NCBI RefSeq assembly: GCF_041080815.1
Contig: NZ_CP160205.1
Location: 3,224,001-3,288,000 of the forward strand
DNA from: Mucilaginibacter yixingensis
GTDB lineage: Bacteria > Bacteroidota > Bacteroidia > Sphingobacteriales > Sphingobacteriaceae
DNA: 64,000 nucleotides
Direction of reading: 5' to 3'
The notes under the pieces are model-generated. The model did not search any database. It was given only the letters and a program-made list of their open reading frames with translations, and was not told the origin of the DNA. Below are positions 8,393-17,800 of this stretch, piece after piece. The translations under genes were made by a program, and so were the position numbers. The stretch's first letter is position 1, and every line of letters begins with the position of its first letter.

Positions 8393-10779
8393 AAATAGCC
8401 TGGCGTAATCTTTGGAAAAACAAGATTTTCTCTATTATAAATTTATTAGGCCTGGCGGTTGGTATCGCTTTTGCAATGTTAATTGGCGCTTATGTTTGGG
8501 GTGAATTACAGGTGAACCGCAGCATTAAAGACTGCGATAATCAGTACGTTATACAGAGCAAATGGAAAAACCCCAATATAGGCATTGAAGCTACCTCTGT
8601 TGCAGCATTACCTAAAGCCTTAAAAGAAAATTACCCCAGTCTGATAGCCAACTACTATAATTCGGCATTGGCCTTTACAAATGTATCTAAGAATGATAAA
8701 CATTTCCGTGAGCGCTTACAAGTGGGGGATAGTACATTATTAAATATGTATGGCTTTAAGTTATTGTATGGCGATGCTAAATCTGCGTTCACCGGGCCGT
8801 TTTCGGTAGTGATAACGACTGAAATTGCTAATAAATACTTTGGCAAAACAGATGTAATAGGCCAAACGCTCAATATTGAAGATTTTGCTGGCGGTAATCA
8901 TGATTATATAGTTACAGGTGTACTGGATAAAATTCCGGCAAACACAATTACCGGGTTAGACGGCGATAATAAGTTTCAATTCTTTGTAAATGGAAGTTTA
9001 AATAAATCTCTTCGTACGCTGGACGGATGGGATAATTCTGGTATTACTTGTTATATCGAACTGCAAAAAGGTGTAAAGTCAACAGATGTTGAAAGAGCAA
9101 TGCTTGATCTGATCAATAAGAATGAAACCGATGATGAGATAAGAGGCAATCTTACACCCTACCTTGTACCCATAAAAGACTACCATCTGCAAGCCAATAA
9201 TAATTTGGTAAAAAAGATGACCGGGACGCTTTGCTGTGTAGCGTTTTTTATTTTGCTAATGGCAACCATAAATTTCGTGAACATTTGCATCGGCCGCTCA
9301 TCGGGCCGGATGCAGGAGATGGGCATACGTAAAGTAATAGGCGGTTTACGCAAGCATCTGATTATTCAATTCCTGGCCGAATCGGTACTTACGGTTATGC
9401 TTTCAACGGTATTGGCGCTCATTATTTACATTTTGGCAAGGCCTTATTTTAGCGGTGCATTAGGCAGGGATATATTTAGAATTCTTGATTTTCCTGCATA
9501 TTTTATCCTTATTCCCATCGCGTTTTCTTTACTAATGGGACTACTTGCCGGGATTTATCCTGCCTTGGTGTTATCAGCATTAGGAACCATAGACTCTCTT
9601 AAGGGCAAACTCAGTTTTGTAAAAGAACATGTGTGGTTACGCAAAATGTTGATCGCATTTCAGTTTGTTACGGCAGCCATTGTGGTGATAGGTGCTATAA
9701 TCATTTCTCAGCAGATCAGCTTATTTTTTAATGGAAATCTAGGTTACGATAAAGATTACGTGGTTTATGCACAAGCACCGAGAAATTGGTCGCTCAAGGG
9801 TATCCAAAAAATAGAGTCCATACGGTCTCAGCTTGCTCTTTTGCCACAGGTAAGCAGTGCCACGCTTTCATGGGAAATACCTGATGGCATGGATGTAGAA
9901 TGGCGAAAGAACAATGTATATAAACAAGGTACATCTGCACTGCAAGGCATTACCACACAGAACCTGGTTGTAGATAACCAATTTGTCAATACTTTCAATA
10001 TTCCACTAAAGGCAGGCCAATTCTTTAATCCCCTTATAGCGGCTGATTCTAGCAGCGTGGTGATTAATGAAACGGAGCGGAAAGCATTAGGCTGGAATAG
10101 TGCTGCCGATGCTTTACAGCAAAAGATAATATATCTGGACAAAGTATTTACAATTTGCGGCGTCACCGCTGATTTTCACTTTGCGTCAATGCATGAACCC
10201 ATACAGCCATTACTGTATACTAATGTTTATTTTATTAAGCAATACCGATATCTTTCTTTTAGACTTAAACCGGGCCATTTGCAGCAAAATATTGACGCCT
10301 TGCAGAAGAGGTGGTCTGAATTAATGCCACAGGCGCCTTTTGAATATCATTTTATGGATGATGCGCTAACCAAATTATATGCAACCGAAATCCAATTAAA
10401 AAAAACAGCCTATATAGCTACCACGTTGGCCATTGTTATTGTGCTTTTGGGGGTAATTGGCCTGATATCATTAAGTATTCAAAAACGTATCAAAGAAATA
10501 GGTATACGAAGAATATTAGGATCTTCGGTGTCGGGCATTTCGTTTTTGTTTTTGAAGGAGTTTTTAAGTATTGTATTGATCGCATGTATTATCGCCTGTC
10601 CATTTGCCTATATTATTATGCAACACTGGCTTAATGATTATGCCTACAGGGTTGCTATTACACCCTCTCCGTTTGTTGTAGCTATAATAGGCCTAACGTT
10701 AATAACAATGCTATTGATCTGGATACAAATTATTAAAGCCGCATTGGCCAACCCCATAAAAAGTTTAAGAAGCGAATAA
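8374..10779 (+). CDS. MacB/FtsX-type ABC permease (first, intact)
   Basis: An 801-residue inner-membrane permease of the double-FtsX type usual in Bacteroidota. The N-terminus MLTNYLKIAWRNLWKNK runs into the first membrane segment; a periplasmic MacB-like domain follows. One FtsX block begins near IRKVIGGLRKHLIIQFLAES and a second at IRRILGSSVSGISFLFLKEF, with the end NPIKSLRSE. About eight membrane segments are expected. It follows the first ATPase by 109 bases; the next permease begins two bases after its stop. With HlyD and TolC it should form an efflux or lipoprotein/peptide export complex. Confidence 0.92.
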   Translation: MLTNYLKIAWRNLWKNKIFSIINLLGLAVGIAFAMLIGAYVWGELQVNRSIKDCDNQYVIQSKWKNPNIGIEATSVAALPKALKENYPSLIANYYNSALAFTNVSKNDKHFRERLQVGDSTLLNMYGFKLLYGDAKSAFTGPFSVVITTEIANKYFGKTDVIGQTLNIEDFAGGNHDYIVTGVLDKIPANTITGLDGDNKFQFFVNGSLNKSLRTLDGWDNSGITCYIELQKGVKSTDVERAMLDLINKNETDDEIRGNLTPYLVPIKDYHLQANNNLVKKMTGTLCCVAFFILLMATINFVNICIGRSSGRMQEMGIRKVIGGLRKHLIIQFLAESVLTVMLSTVLALIIYILARPYFSGALGRDIFRILDFPAYFILIPIAFSLLMGLLAGIYPALVLSALGTIDSLKGKLSFVKEHVWLRKMLIAFQFVTAAIVVIGAIIISQQISLFFNGNLGYDKDYVVYAQAPRNWSLKGIQKIESIRSQLALLPQVSSATLSWEIPDGMDVEWRKNNVYKQGTSALQGITTQNLVVDNQFVNTFNIPLKAGQFFNPLIAADSSSVVINETERKALGWNSAADALQQKIIYLDKVFTICGVTADFHFASMHEPIQPLLYTNVYFIKQYRYLSFRLKPGHLQQNIDALQKRWSELMPQAPFEYHFMDDALTKLYATEIQLKKTAYIATTLAIVIVLLGVIGLISLSIQKRIKEIGIRRILGSSVSGISFLFLKEFLSIVLIACIIACPFAYIIMQHWLNDYAYRVAITPSPFVVAIIGLTLITMLLIWIQIIKAALANPIKSLRSE

Positions 10780-10781
10780 CT

Positions 10782-13191
10782 ATGTTAAAGAACTATCTGA
10801 AAATAGCCTGGCGCAACCTGTGGAAGCATCAGTTTTATACTGCTATAAATATATTCGGGTTGGCGCTGAGTATGGGTTGCAGTATTATATTATACCTGTA
10901 TCAGCTATCATTTAAGTTTTGACACTTATCATCATGATGCCAAACAGGTATACAGGGTAGTAAACTGGCTAACCTTTGACGATGGCAAACCCATGTATGA
11001 CCAGGGTGCGCCGCTAGCACTGGCCCGCGATGTAAAGGCGAGCGATCCACGGGTAAAGGAAATTGGCATACTGCTGAGAATGCATAATATCAATGTGGCC
11101 ATTCCGCAAAATAATCAGACCACCAAAAGAATGTTTGCCGAGCATGAGAACATCGGCATTACCGACGGGCATTTTTTTAACCTGTTTGACTATGAGTGGG
11201 AACAAGGCAACAAAAACACGGCACTCGCCGAACCCAATACGGTTGTACTGAGTCATGGCCTTGCCGAAAAATATTTTGGCGGCCAGGATGTAATGGGCAA
11301 AACTATTGTTGTAGATAATAAAAACACCTTCAAAGTTACCGGTGTGGTGAAAGATCATCCGGCTAATACGGATATTAAATCAGATCTTTTTCTATCATTA
11401 GCAACGTTGGATAACATCTACCCCGACTTTGTTAAAGACCTGAAAAAACAATGGAGCTTTATCAACTCTACCAATTCTGTTTACTTCTGCTTACGGCCGG
11501 GCGCTAATCCGCGGGATGTTGAGCGAAACATTGCTCAGCTAAACATCAAAGCCCAAGGCGCCAATATGGCAAAAGCATTTCATTTTATACTGTTGCCCCT
11601 AAGCGAAATGCATTTCGATGGCCGCTTTACCGGTGTTATTCAGCACTCATTGCTAACTACCCTGGGCGCCATTGCGCTATTGCTGCTTATTATTGCCTGC
11701 GTCAATTTCATTAATATGGCCACGGCCCAAAGTTTTAAGCGGGCCAAAGAAATTGGTACACGTAAGGTTTTGGGAAGCACGCCCCAGGCTATATTCCTGC
11801 AATTTATTGCCGAAACAGCTTACATAGTAACTTTTGCGGCGCTACTATCATTTGTTATTGTAACGGTAAGTTTGCCAATTTTAAATAGCTGGGTACACAC
11901 GCAACTAAGCTTTAATGTTTTTACAGATTACCGCCTTGCCGGTTTTATTGCAGCGGGCTTAATCATCGTTACATTGGTGGCAGGCTCGTACCCCGCACTT
12001 ATTTTAAGCCGGTTTAAACCGGCTGATGCCTTAAAAAATCAGGTTGGCAAGCAAACACGCACCACCGTTTTGGGCCGTAAGGGGTTAATTATTGTTCAAA
12101 ATATAGTTGCCCAGGTGCTGATTATAAGCACCATTATTATTGCCATGCAGGTTAAATACCTCAGAACGGCTGATCTTGGCTTTAACAAAGATGCAGTAAT
12201 TATGCTGCCTATACCCGGTAACGGGCAAAGCCAAACCGACTATTTACGCAATCAGCTGCTAAACGATCCTGCAATAACAAACGTTTCCTTTTGCCACAAT
12301 GCACCGGCTTCGGATAATGCCAATGGCGGTTCAATAAAATATGATACCCGCGACTGGGAAAAGTTTGCCGGGGCTACCACTGTAGCCGATGCCAATTACG
12401 TTAAAACCTTCGGCATCCGACTGGTTGCCGGGCGTAATTTCAGGGAAAGCGACAAGCCCCGCGAATACCTGATTAACGAAACGCTGATGCATATGCTAGG
12501 TTTTAATGATCCTGAACAGGTAATTGGCAAACAGTTTACTGCCGGCGATCTGTCTGGCAATGCCGGAACCATTGTAGGCGTGGTTAAAGATTTTCATGCC
12601 AAATCTTTTTACGCACCTATCGGGCCAGAGTATATCACCACGTTCAGATACCGGTATCAATATGCTGCTGTAAAGATCAACACCAATGAATCTTCGGCTG
12701 TTATTGATCGCATAAAAAAACAGTGGCAATCGGTGTATCCGGAACATGTATTTGAATACCGTTTTCTGGACGAGCAAGTGGCCGATTTTTATAGAAAAGA
12801 AGACCTGCTAAACAAGCTGATCAGCTCCAGCGCCGTGGTTGCCATCTTTATCAGTTGCCTGGGTTTACTGGGGCTTATATCACTGCTGGCCATACAACGC
12901 ACCAAAGAAATTGGGATCCGTAAAGTGCTGGGGGCATCTGTTACCCATATAACCGGTTTGCTTTCGATGGATTTTCTCAAACTGGTACTTATAGCCATAG
13001 TAATAGCTGGCCCAATAGCATTGCTAATGATGAGCAAATACCTGCAAAATTTCGCTTATCGTATTGAAATTAAGTGGTGGGTATTTGCGCTTACTGCTTT
13101 TATGGCCTCGGCCATTGCTTTAATTACCGTTAGTTTTCAGGCTATCAAAGCGGCAGTAGCCAATCCGGTAAAAAGTTTACGCAGCGAGTAA
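10782..13191 (+). pseudogene. MacB/FtsX-type ABC permease (second), frameshifted in first membrane segment
   Basis: The gene should start at ATG 10782, where MLKNYLKIAWRNLWKHQ mirrors its neighbour's start. This frame stops at TGA 10920-10922. The expected continuation (SYHLSFDTYHHDA...) is in the next frame from about 10903 and then stays open for about 760 codons, with both FtsX blocks (IGTRKVLGSTPQAI, IGIRKVLGASVTHI) and the end NPVKSLRSE. Total length is 3n+1, so one base was gained or two lost; loss of one TA from a TATAT run near 10899 would explain it. The only Met in the second frame is at 10993, after the first membrane segment. Either a recent pseudogene or a sequence error. Confidence 0.85.
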
Positions 13192-13220
13192 ATCGGTTTA
13201 TAAAACATAGATTAAAAAGT

Positions 13221-13904
13221 ATGCTATCCCTAAAAAATATTTCAAAATCTTATCACACAGGCGGCAATAAAGTAACAGTGCTAAACAATATCAATCTTGA
13301 CATTGAGCAGGGCGAATTTGTATCTGTTATGGGCCCCTCCGGGTCTGGAAAATCAACATTGCTACATATAATAGGCATGCTGGATGAGCCTACCGATGGC
13401 TATTACTACTTTGCAGATCAACCAGTTCATCAGCTTAAAGAAAAACAGCGTTCGGCATTGTATAAACAGCATGTTGGTTTTGTTTTTCAGGCCTATCATT
13501 TAATTGACGAACTGACCGTGTTTGAAAATATAGAAACACCGCTCATTTACCAAAACATAAAAGCGAGCGAACGTAAAGCACTGGTTGCTGATGCGCTCGA
13601 CCGTTTCCAGATTGTAGGCAAAAAAGATCTTTTCCCATCTCAGCTATCAGGAGGGCAGCAACAGTTGGTTGGTGTAGCCCGCGCGCTTATAAGTAAACCC
13701 AAATTGCTACTGGCCGATGAGCCTACCGGTAATCTTAATTCAAAACAAGGCGAAGAAATAATGGAACTATTTAAAAAGCTGAATAAAGAAGATGGTGTTA
13801 CTATTATACAGGTAACACATAACGAAAAAAATGCGGGCTATGGTTCCAGAATCATTGAGCTGCTGGATGGCCGGATAGCATCATCTGTAAAAGCCCGACC
13901 ATAA
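13221..13904 (+). CDS. ABC transporter ATPase, LolD/MacB type (second)
   Basis: A 227-residue ATPase with Walker A GPSGSGKST, Q-loop FVFQAYHLIDELTVFENI, signature LSGGQ, Walker [14 protein letters not shown] and H-loop VTHNEKNAGY. The segment after the signature reads QQLVGVARALI where the family, including the first ATPase of this operon, has [14 protein letters not shown] itself is intact. It sits between the frameshifted permease and TolC and probably served the second permease. With that permease broken it might serve the first, or be idle. Confidence 0.92.
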   Translation: MLSLKNISKSYHTGGNKVTVLNNINLDIEQGEFVSVMGPSGSGKSTLLHIIGMLDEPTDGYYYFADQPVHQLKEKQRSALYKQHVGFVFQAYHLIDELTVFENIETPLIYQNIKASERKALVADALDRFQIVGKKDLFPSQLSGGQQQLVGVARALISKPKLLLADEPTGNLNSKQGEEIMELFKKLNKEDGVTIIQVTHNEKNAGYGSRIIELLDGRIASSVKARP

Positions 13905-13914
13905 ACCCGTAGAT

Positions 13915-15237
13915 ATGATGCCGTTTAAAAAACATCTTTTAACGTTGTTTTTGTTAACATGCTCTGTTTTAGCACATGCACAACAAAATAACGTAATTAC
14001 GCTGCAGCAATGCATTGATATAGCCGTAAAAAACAACCTGGAGGTTAAGCAAACAAACAATACGATGCTGGTTGACAGCATTAACTATAAGCAGAGCAAA
14101 GAAAACCTGCTGCCCTCGTTAACCGGTAATGCCAGCCGGTCATTAAATCAGGGCCGTGGCGTAAATTCCATTACAAATACTTATATAAACCAGTCGTTCA
14201 CTAATGATAGTTATGGATTAAACACTGGGGTAACCTTGTTTAATGGCTTAGCGCTGCAAAATAATATTAAACAGGCCCTGCTGGCCTACAAAGCAGGTAA
14301 AATGGACCTGCAAGCTGCAAAAGACCAGGTTACCATAAATGTAATTACAAATTACATGGCCGTACTGAATGCCGAAGAAACATTATTGCAAACCCAAAGC
14401 AATCTGGCAGTTTCAAAAGAGGTGCTGGAGAGGCTGGAGATACAGGAGCAACAAGGAAATAATAAAGCAGCATCTGACATTTATGATCAACGAGGCATAT
14501 ATGCCACCAACAAGGTTAACGTGGTAAACGCAAAAAACGCATTAAATGCAGCAAAGCTAAGCTTGTTCCAATTAATGAATATTGCTTACCAGCCTGACGC
14601 TGAGCTACAGGCATTAAACCCAGCAGAGCCTGCTGCCAGGTACAGTCTTAATCCGCAGCAGATCTATGAAATTGCATTGCAACAATTACCCCAGATTAAA
14701 GCAGCCATATTAAAAAGGGAGAGTGCCGAAAAAAGCCTGCAAATGCAAAAAAGCCGTTTGTTCCCTACGCTAACGCTGGGCGGCAGTATAAATACCAACT
14801 ATTCAAGTGCAAGCCAGAATACATCTTATTTTGATCAGTTTAAAAATAACTACGCCACTAATATTGGCTTAAATCTTAGCATTCCGTTGTTTACAGGTCA
14901 TACCCAAAAAAATAACATAGCCATAGCCAAAATAAGTCTGAATAGCTATAAAGACCTGCAAGAGAATACGAGAACGGTCTTACTTCAAAATGTAGAACAA
15001 ACTTATTACAACATGACTGCGGCACAAAACCGGTACTTAGCCTTGCAGGATGCTGTTAAGGCATATACAGAAAGTTTCCGCATCTCAAAAATTCGTTTTG
15101 AAGCGGGGGTGTTAACTTCTGTCGACTTTATCATCTCAAAAAATAATGTAGACGCGGCAAACTTAAATTTAATAACCGCCCGGTATGATTATTTGATCTA
15201 TAGCAGGATGCTTGATTATTATCAGGGTAAGTTGTAA
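13915..15237 (+). CDS. TolC-family outer-membrane efflux protein
   Basis: A 440-residue protein with a Sec signal peptide (MPFKKHLLTLFLLTCSVLAHA) and the two tandem outer-membrane efflux repeats of TolC: helical stretches rich in Ala, Gln and Asn (ITLQQCIDIAVKNNLEVKQ early, IYEIALQQLPQIKAAILKRE mid) separated by short strands such as TGVTLFNGLALQNNIKQA and LNLSIPLFTGHTQKNN. It closes the operon, ten bases after the second ATPase, and supplies the outer-membrane channel for the HlyD/MacB system. Confidence 0.92.
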   Translation: MMPFKKHLLTLFLLTCSVLAHAQQNNVITLQQCIDIAVKNNLEVKQTNNTMLVDSINYKQSKENLLPSLTGNASRSLNQGRGVNSITNTYINQSFTNDSYGLNTGVTLFNGLALQNNIKQALLAYKAGKMDLQAAKDQVTINVITNYMAVLNAEETLLQTQSNLAVSKEVLERLEIQEQQGNNKAASDIYDQRGIYATNKVNVVNAKNALNAAKLSLFQLMNIAYQPDAELQALNPAEPAARYSLNPQQIYEIALQQLPQIKAAILKRESAEKSLQMQKSRLFPTLTLGGSINTNYSSASQNTSYFDQFKNNYATNIGLNLSIPLFTGHTQKNNIAIAKISLNSYKDLQENTRTVLLQNVEQTYYNMTAAQNRYLALQDAVKAYTESFRISKIRFEAGVLTSVDFIISKNNVDAANLNLITARYDYLIYSRMLDYYQGKL

Positions 15238-15582
15238 TTCAATCTGTAACTGCTTTATTGGTGCATTGGAACATCAACTTCTGTCGTCAGGATGGTATGA
15301 AATCCCAAATGAATTTCTTAATGAAATACCTGATCCATTACAAAACGATCAGTCTATTAGTCATATTTCTCTGATTTTCAATCAAAAGAAACCTCAGATC
15401 GCCAGATTTTCGATCCAAATCAAAGTTTGCTACATTATCCTCATACAGATCTTTGTGCAGAATGTTTTCGTCTTCATAGAATCCCCCTTACCCTTCAAAT
15501 CGTCGATTATGGGTATTAGCCGTAAAAATGGATTTACATGAAAAGGCGTGCCATTATAAAGTGCAGCGCTGGCACTGGTGGC
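15238..15582. other. Intergenic stretch, possible decayed gene on the minus strand
   Basis: No confident gene lies between tolC and the convergent GH92 gene. On the minus strand a frame without stop from about 15488 to 15341 reads about 48 protein-like, acid-rich residues (such as YEDENILHKDLYEDNVANF) but lacks a start codon and has stops at both ends. It could be a remnant of a degraded gene or chance. The plus-strand frame covering 15212-15541 overlaps tolC and shows no family features. Confidence 0.3.
15548..15575 (-). terminator. Weak hairpin after the GH operon
   Basis: GTGCCA (15548-15553) pairs with TGGCAC (15570-15575) across a 16-base loop, eight bases beyond the stop of the GH92 gene. 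On the minus strand it is followed by GCCTTTTC, a short T run. A possible end for the glycoside-hydrolase transcript; the stem is short. Confidence 0.3.
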
Positions 15583-17799
15583 CTACCGGGGCATGGGCAA
15601 GCCCTTCGGCGGGTGAGGTCCCATTTCCAGCACCAACTTCCCTCCGTTACGGATAGCGCTGTGCGTGAACCACGGTTTGGTTAATAATTTGCCGTTTAAC
15701 CAGACTTTCTGAACATATTTATTAGCAGCCGATGTTTTGGGCGCAATCACTTCAAAAGTTTTTCCGTTGGCTAATACCAATGTTGTATGTGTAAAAAGCG
15801 GACTGCCCACCATGTACAGATCCTGCCCGGCGCAGGGATAAAAACCCATCGCACCGAACACATACCAGCCAGACATAGCACCAGAATCATCCTGGCCGGG
15901 AAGACCAATATTACCGGGCATAAATTGAGCTAACTCGTATCGTACCCGCTCGGCTGTTTTGTCTGATCTGCCGGCGTAGTTATAAAGGTATGGTGTCAAA
16001 AAACCAGGCTCGTTCCCCAATTCAAAATGCCGTCCATCAAATAATGAATCAAGGAACTTCACAAAACCGGCACGGCCGCCATGCGCATCCATCAGCTTGT
16101 TCAGCTGATGCGCTACGTAAAAGGTATAGCTGAACGGTGTGCCTTCATAAAAGTAAGGACCGTTCCAGTAATCAGGCTTTCTGAACAACGGAGAAAAACC
16201 ATCAATCCATTTGCCTTTATCATCTTTTGCCCAGAAAAATCCGGTTGCTGAGTTGAACAGGTTAAAGCAGTTCTCAGACTGTTTCATAAATCTTTTATAA
16301 TCCTCCTTTTTGCCCAGCTTCAGTGCCGCCTGGGCTACGCAAAAATCATCATACGCATACTCCAACGTTTTTGACGAACCGTTCTTTACATTACTGGAAC
16401 AATAGCCCAGTCTAAAGTACTCTTCATAACGCCCGTATTTAAATGGGTTGTCTGACGGTGTAGTCGCATCCTTATGGATCGCTTCATAAGCTGTCTGAAC
16501 ATCAATACCGGGCAGGCCTTTCAGTATGGCATCAGCAATAACTACATCGGCACTGGTACCACCCTGCACCATAGCGTAGTCGCCCCCGGTCCAGGCATCG
16601 GGTAACCAACCCCGGTGTTTGTAAATATCAATCAGCGTGTTCACTATTTCTGTCTGCCGCTGCGGCAAAACGAGCGTATGCAAAGGCATCACGGTACGAT
16701 AAGTATCCCACAGCGTATAAAAATCCCAATAGTGCGGGGTATTGCTTTTCCAGGGATTACCTTCCAGGCGTACAGGCATCACCATCGTGTGATACAGCGC
16801 GGTATAGAATACCGATCTTTGCTCTGCGCTGCCGCCTTCAACTTTGATCTTACTCAGGTAATTATTCCAAAGCTGATCTGCCTGTAACCTGATTTCTTCA
16901 AAGCTACGTCCGCTAACCTCATCCAGGTTCTTTCGGGCATTAGCCGTCGACAGGTAGGAAATGCCTACGCGCATTTCTACCTGCTCGTCCTGTTGTAACT
17001 TGAATGTGGCCCACGCACCCACCTCCTTACCCTGCGCTTGTTTGCTACCGGCAGAAAGCGCTGACGCAGTCCAGGTACCTGATTTTAAGCAAGGCCGATT
17101 AAAGGCAATCGCAAAATAAACGGTATACGGATTATCCCCGCCCCAACCACCGCTGAAATGACTGACTCCTTCCATCGTAGAAGAAGAAGTAACAGCAATT
17201 CGCGCAGAATCACATTTGCCTACCTCATAATCTTTTGAATTGATAATGGCCGATGCATCAACCAGCAGATTTGCCTGAAATGATTGCGCCGTTTTGCTAC
17301 CGTAGATATAAGCCTCACGCACCTTCGGCTTGTCTAACACATAAAAAGTATAACGATGAACGGCAGCGTGGTCTGTACTGGTTAACTCTGCACGTACATC
17401 GCCGTGTGTTTTACCCAGGCTAACCGTATAGTAACCGGGTTTTGCATACTCGTTATATTTATGAGCAAGGGTATCGCCTAAAGTTACCGGCCCAACCTGC
17501 GGAATGACCAGCACATTGCCGTAACGCGCCCCGCCGCCCGTACCGCTTACATGGTTATGCGAAAAGCCAACGATAGAGCGGTCTGCCCGGTAACCTGTAG
17601 TATTGTTAGGTGGAGCCACGTCTGGCCCCACCTTCACCATGCCAAAAGGTGTGTTTGCCCCCGGCAAGGTATTGCCGATATAGGTGCCCAAAAAGGGATC
17701 AACCAGCGGCGTTACATTAATTTTTTGCTGCGCGAGGGACAGGTGCGCACAAAGCAGTGCACTCACAGACAGCAGGCGTTTTAACTTAGAAATAAACAT
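15583..17799 (-). CDS. GH92 family alpha-mannosidase (first)
   Basis: A secreted glycoside hydrolase of about 738 residues. GH92 signatures are VDPFLGTYIGNTLPGANTPF near the start, GNEPGFLTPYLYNYAG and QDDSGAMSGWYVFGAMGFYP in the C-terminal barrel. The family contains calcium-dependent exo-alpha-mannosidases. ATG 17799 (MFISKLKRLLSVSALLCAHLSLAQQ) is chosen: it gives a clean signal peptide and starts just after the GH3 stop, while the upstream ATG at 17850 would overlap GH3 by 50 bases and spoil the signal. It is the last gene of the minus-strand hydrolase block. The mannoside linkage cut is not readable. Confidence 0.92.
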   Translation of the reverse strand: MFISKLKRLLSVSALLCAHLSLAQQKINVTPLVDPFLGTYIGNTLPGANTPFGMVKVGPDVAPPNNTTGYRADRSIVGFSHNHVSGTGGGARYGNVLVIPQVGPVTLGDTLAHKYNEYAKPGYYTVSLGKTHGDVRAELTSTDHAAVHRYTFYVLDKPKVREAYIYGSKTAQSFQANLLVDASAIINSKDYEVGKCDSARIAVTSSSTMEGVSHFSGGWGGDNPYTVYFAIAFNRPCLKSGTWTASALSAGSKQAQGKEVGAWATFKLQQDEQVEMRVGISYLSTANARKNLDEVSGRSFEEIRLQADQLWNNYLSKIKVEGGSAEQRSVFYTALYHTMVMPVRLEGNPWKSNTPHYWDFYTLWDTYRTVMPLHTLVLPQRQTEIVNTLIDIYKHRGWLPDAWTGGDYAMVQGGTSADVVIADAILKGLPGIDVQTAYEAIHKDATTPSDNPFKYGRYEEYFRLGYCSSNVKNGSSKTLEYAYDDFCVAQAALKLGKKEDYKRFMKQSENCFNLFNSATGFFWAKDDKGKWIDGFSPLFRKPDYWNGPYFYEGTPFSYTFYVAHQLNKLMDAHGGRAGFVKFLDSLFDGRHFELGNEPGFLTPYLYNYAGRSDKTAERVRYELAQFMPGNIGLPGQDDSGAMSGWYVFGAMGFYPCAGQDLYMVGSPLFTHTTLVLANGKTFEVIAPKTSAANKYVQKVWLNGKLLTKPWFTHSAIRNGGKLVLEMGPHPPKGLPMPR

Positions 17800-17800
17800 C

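Noticed and set aside
15212..15541. 109-codon plus-strand frame after tolC
   Set aside because: Overlaps the tolC end, composition unlike neighbours, no domain or ribosome site; more likely non-coding.
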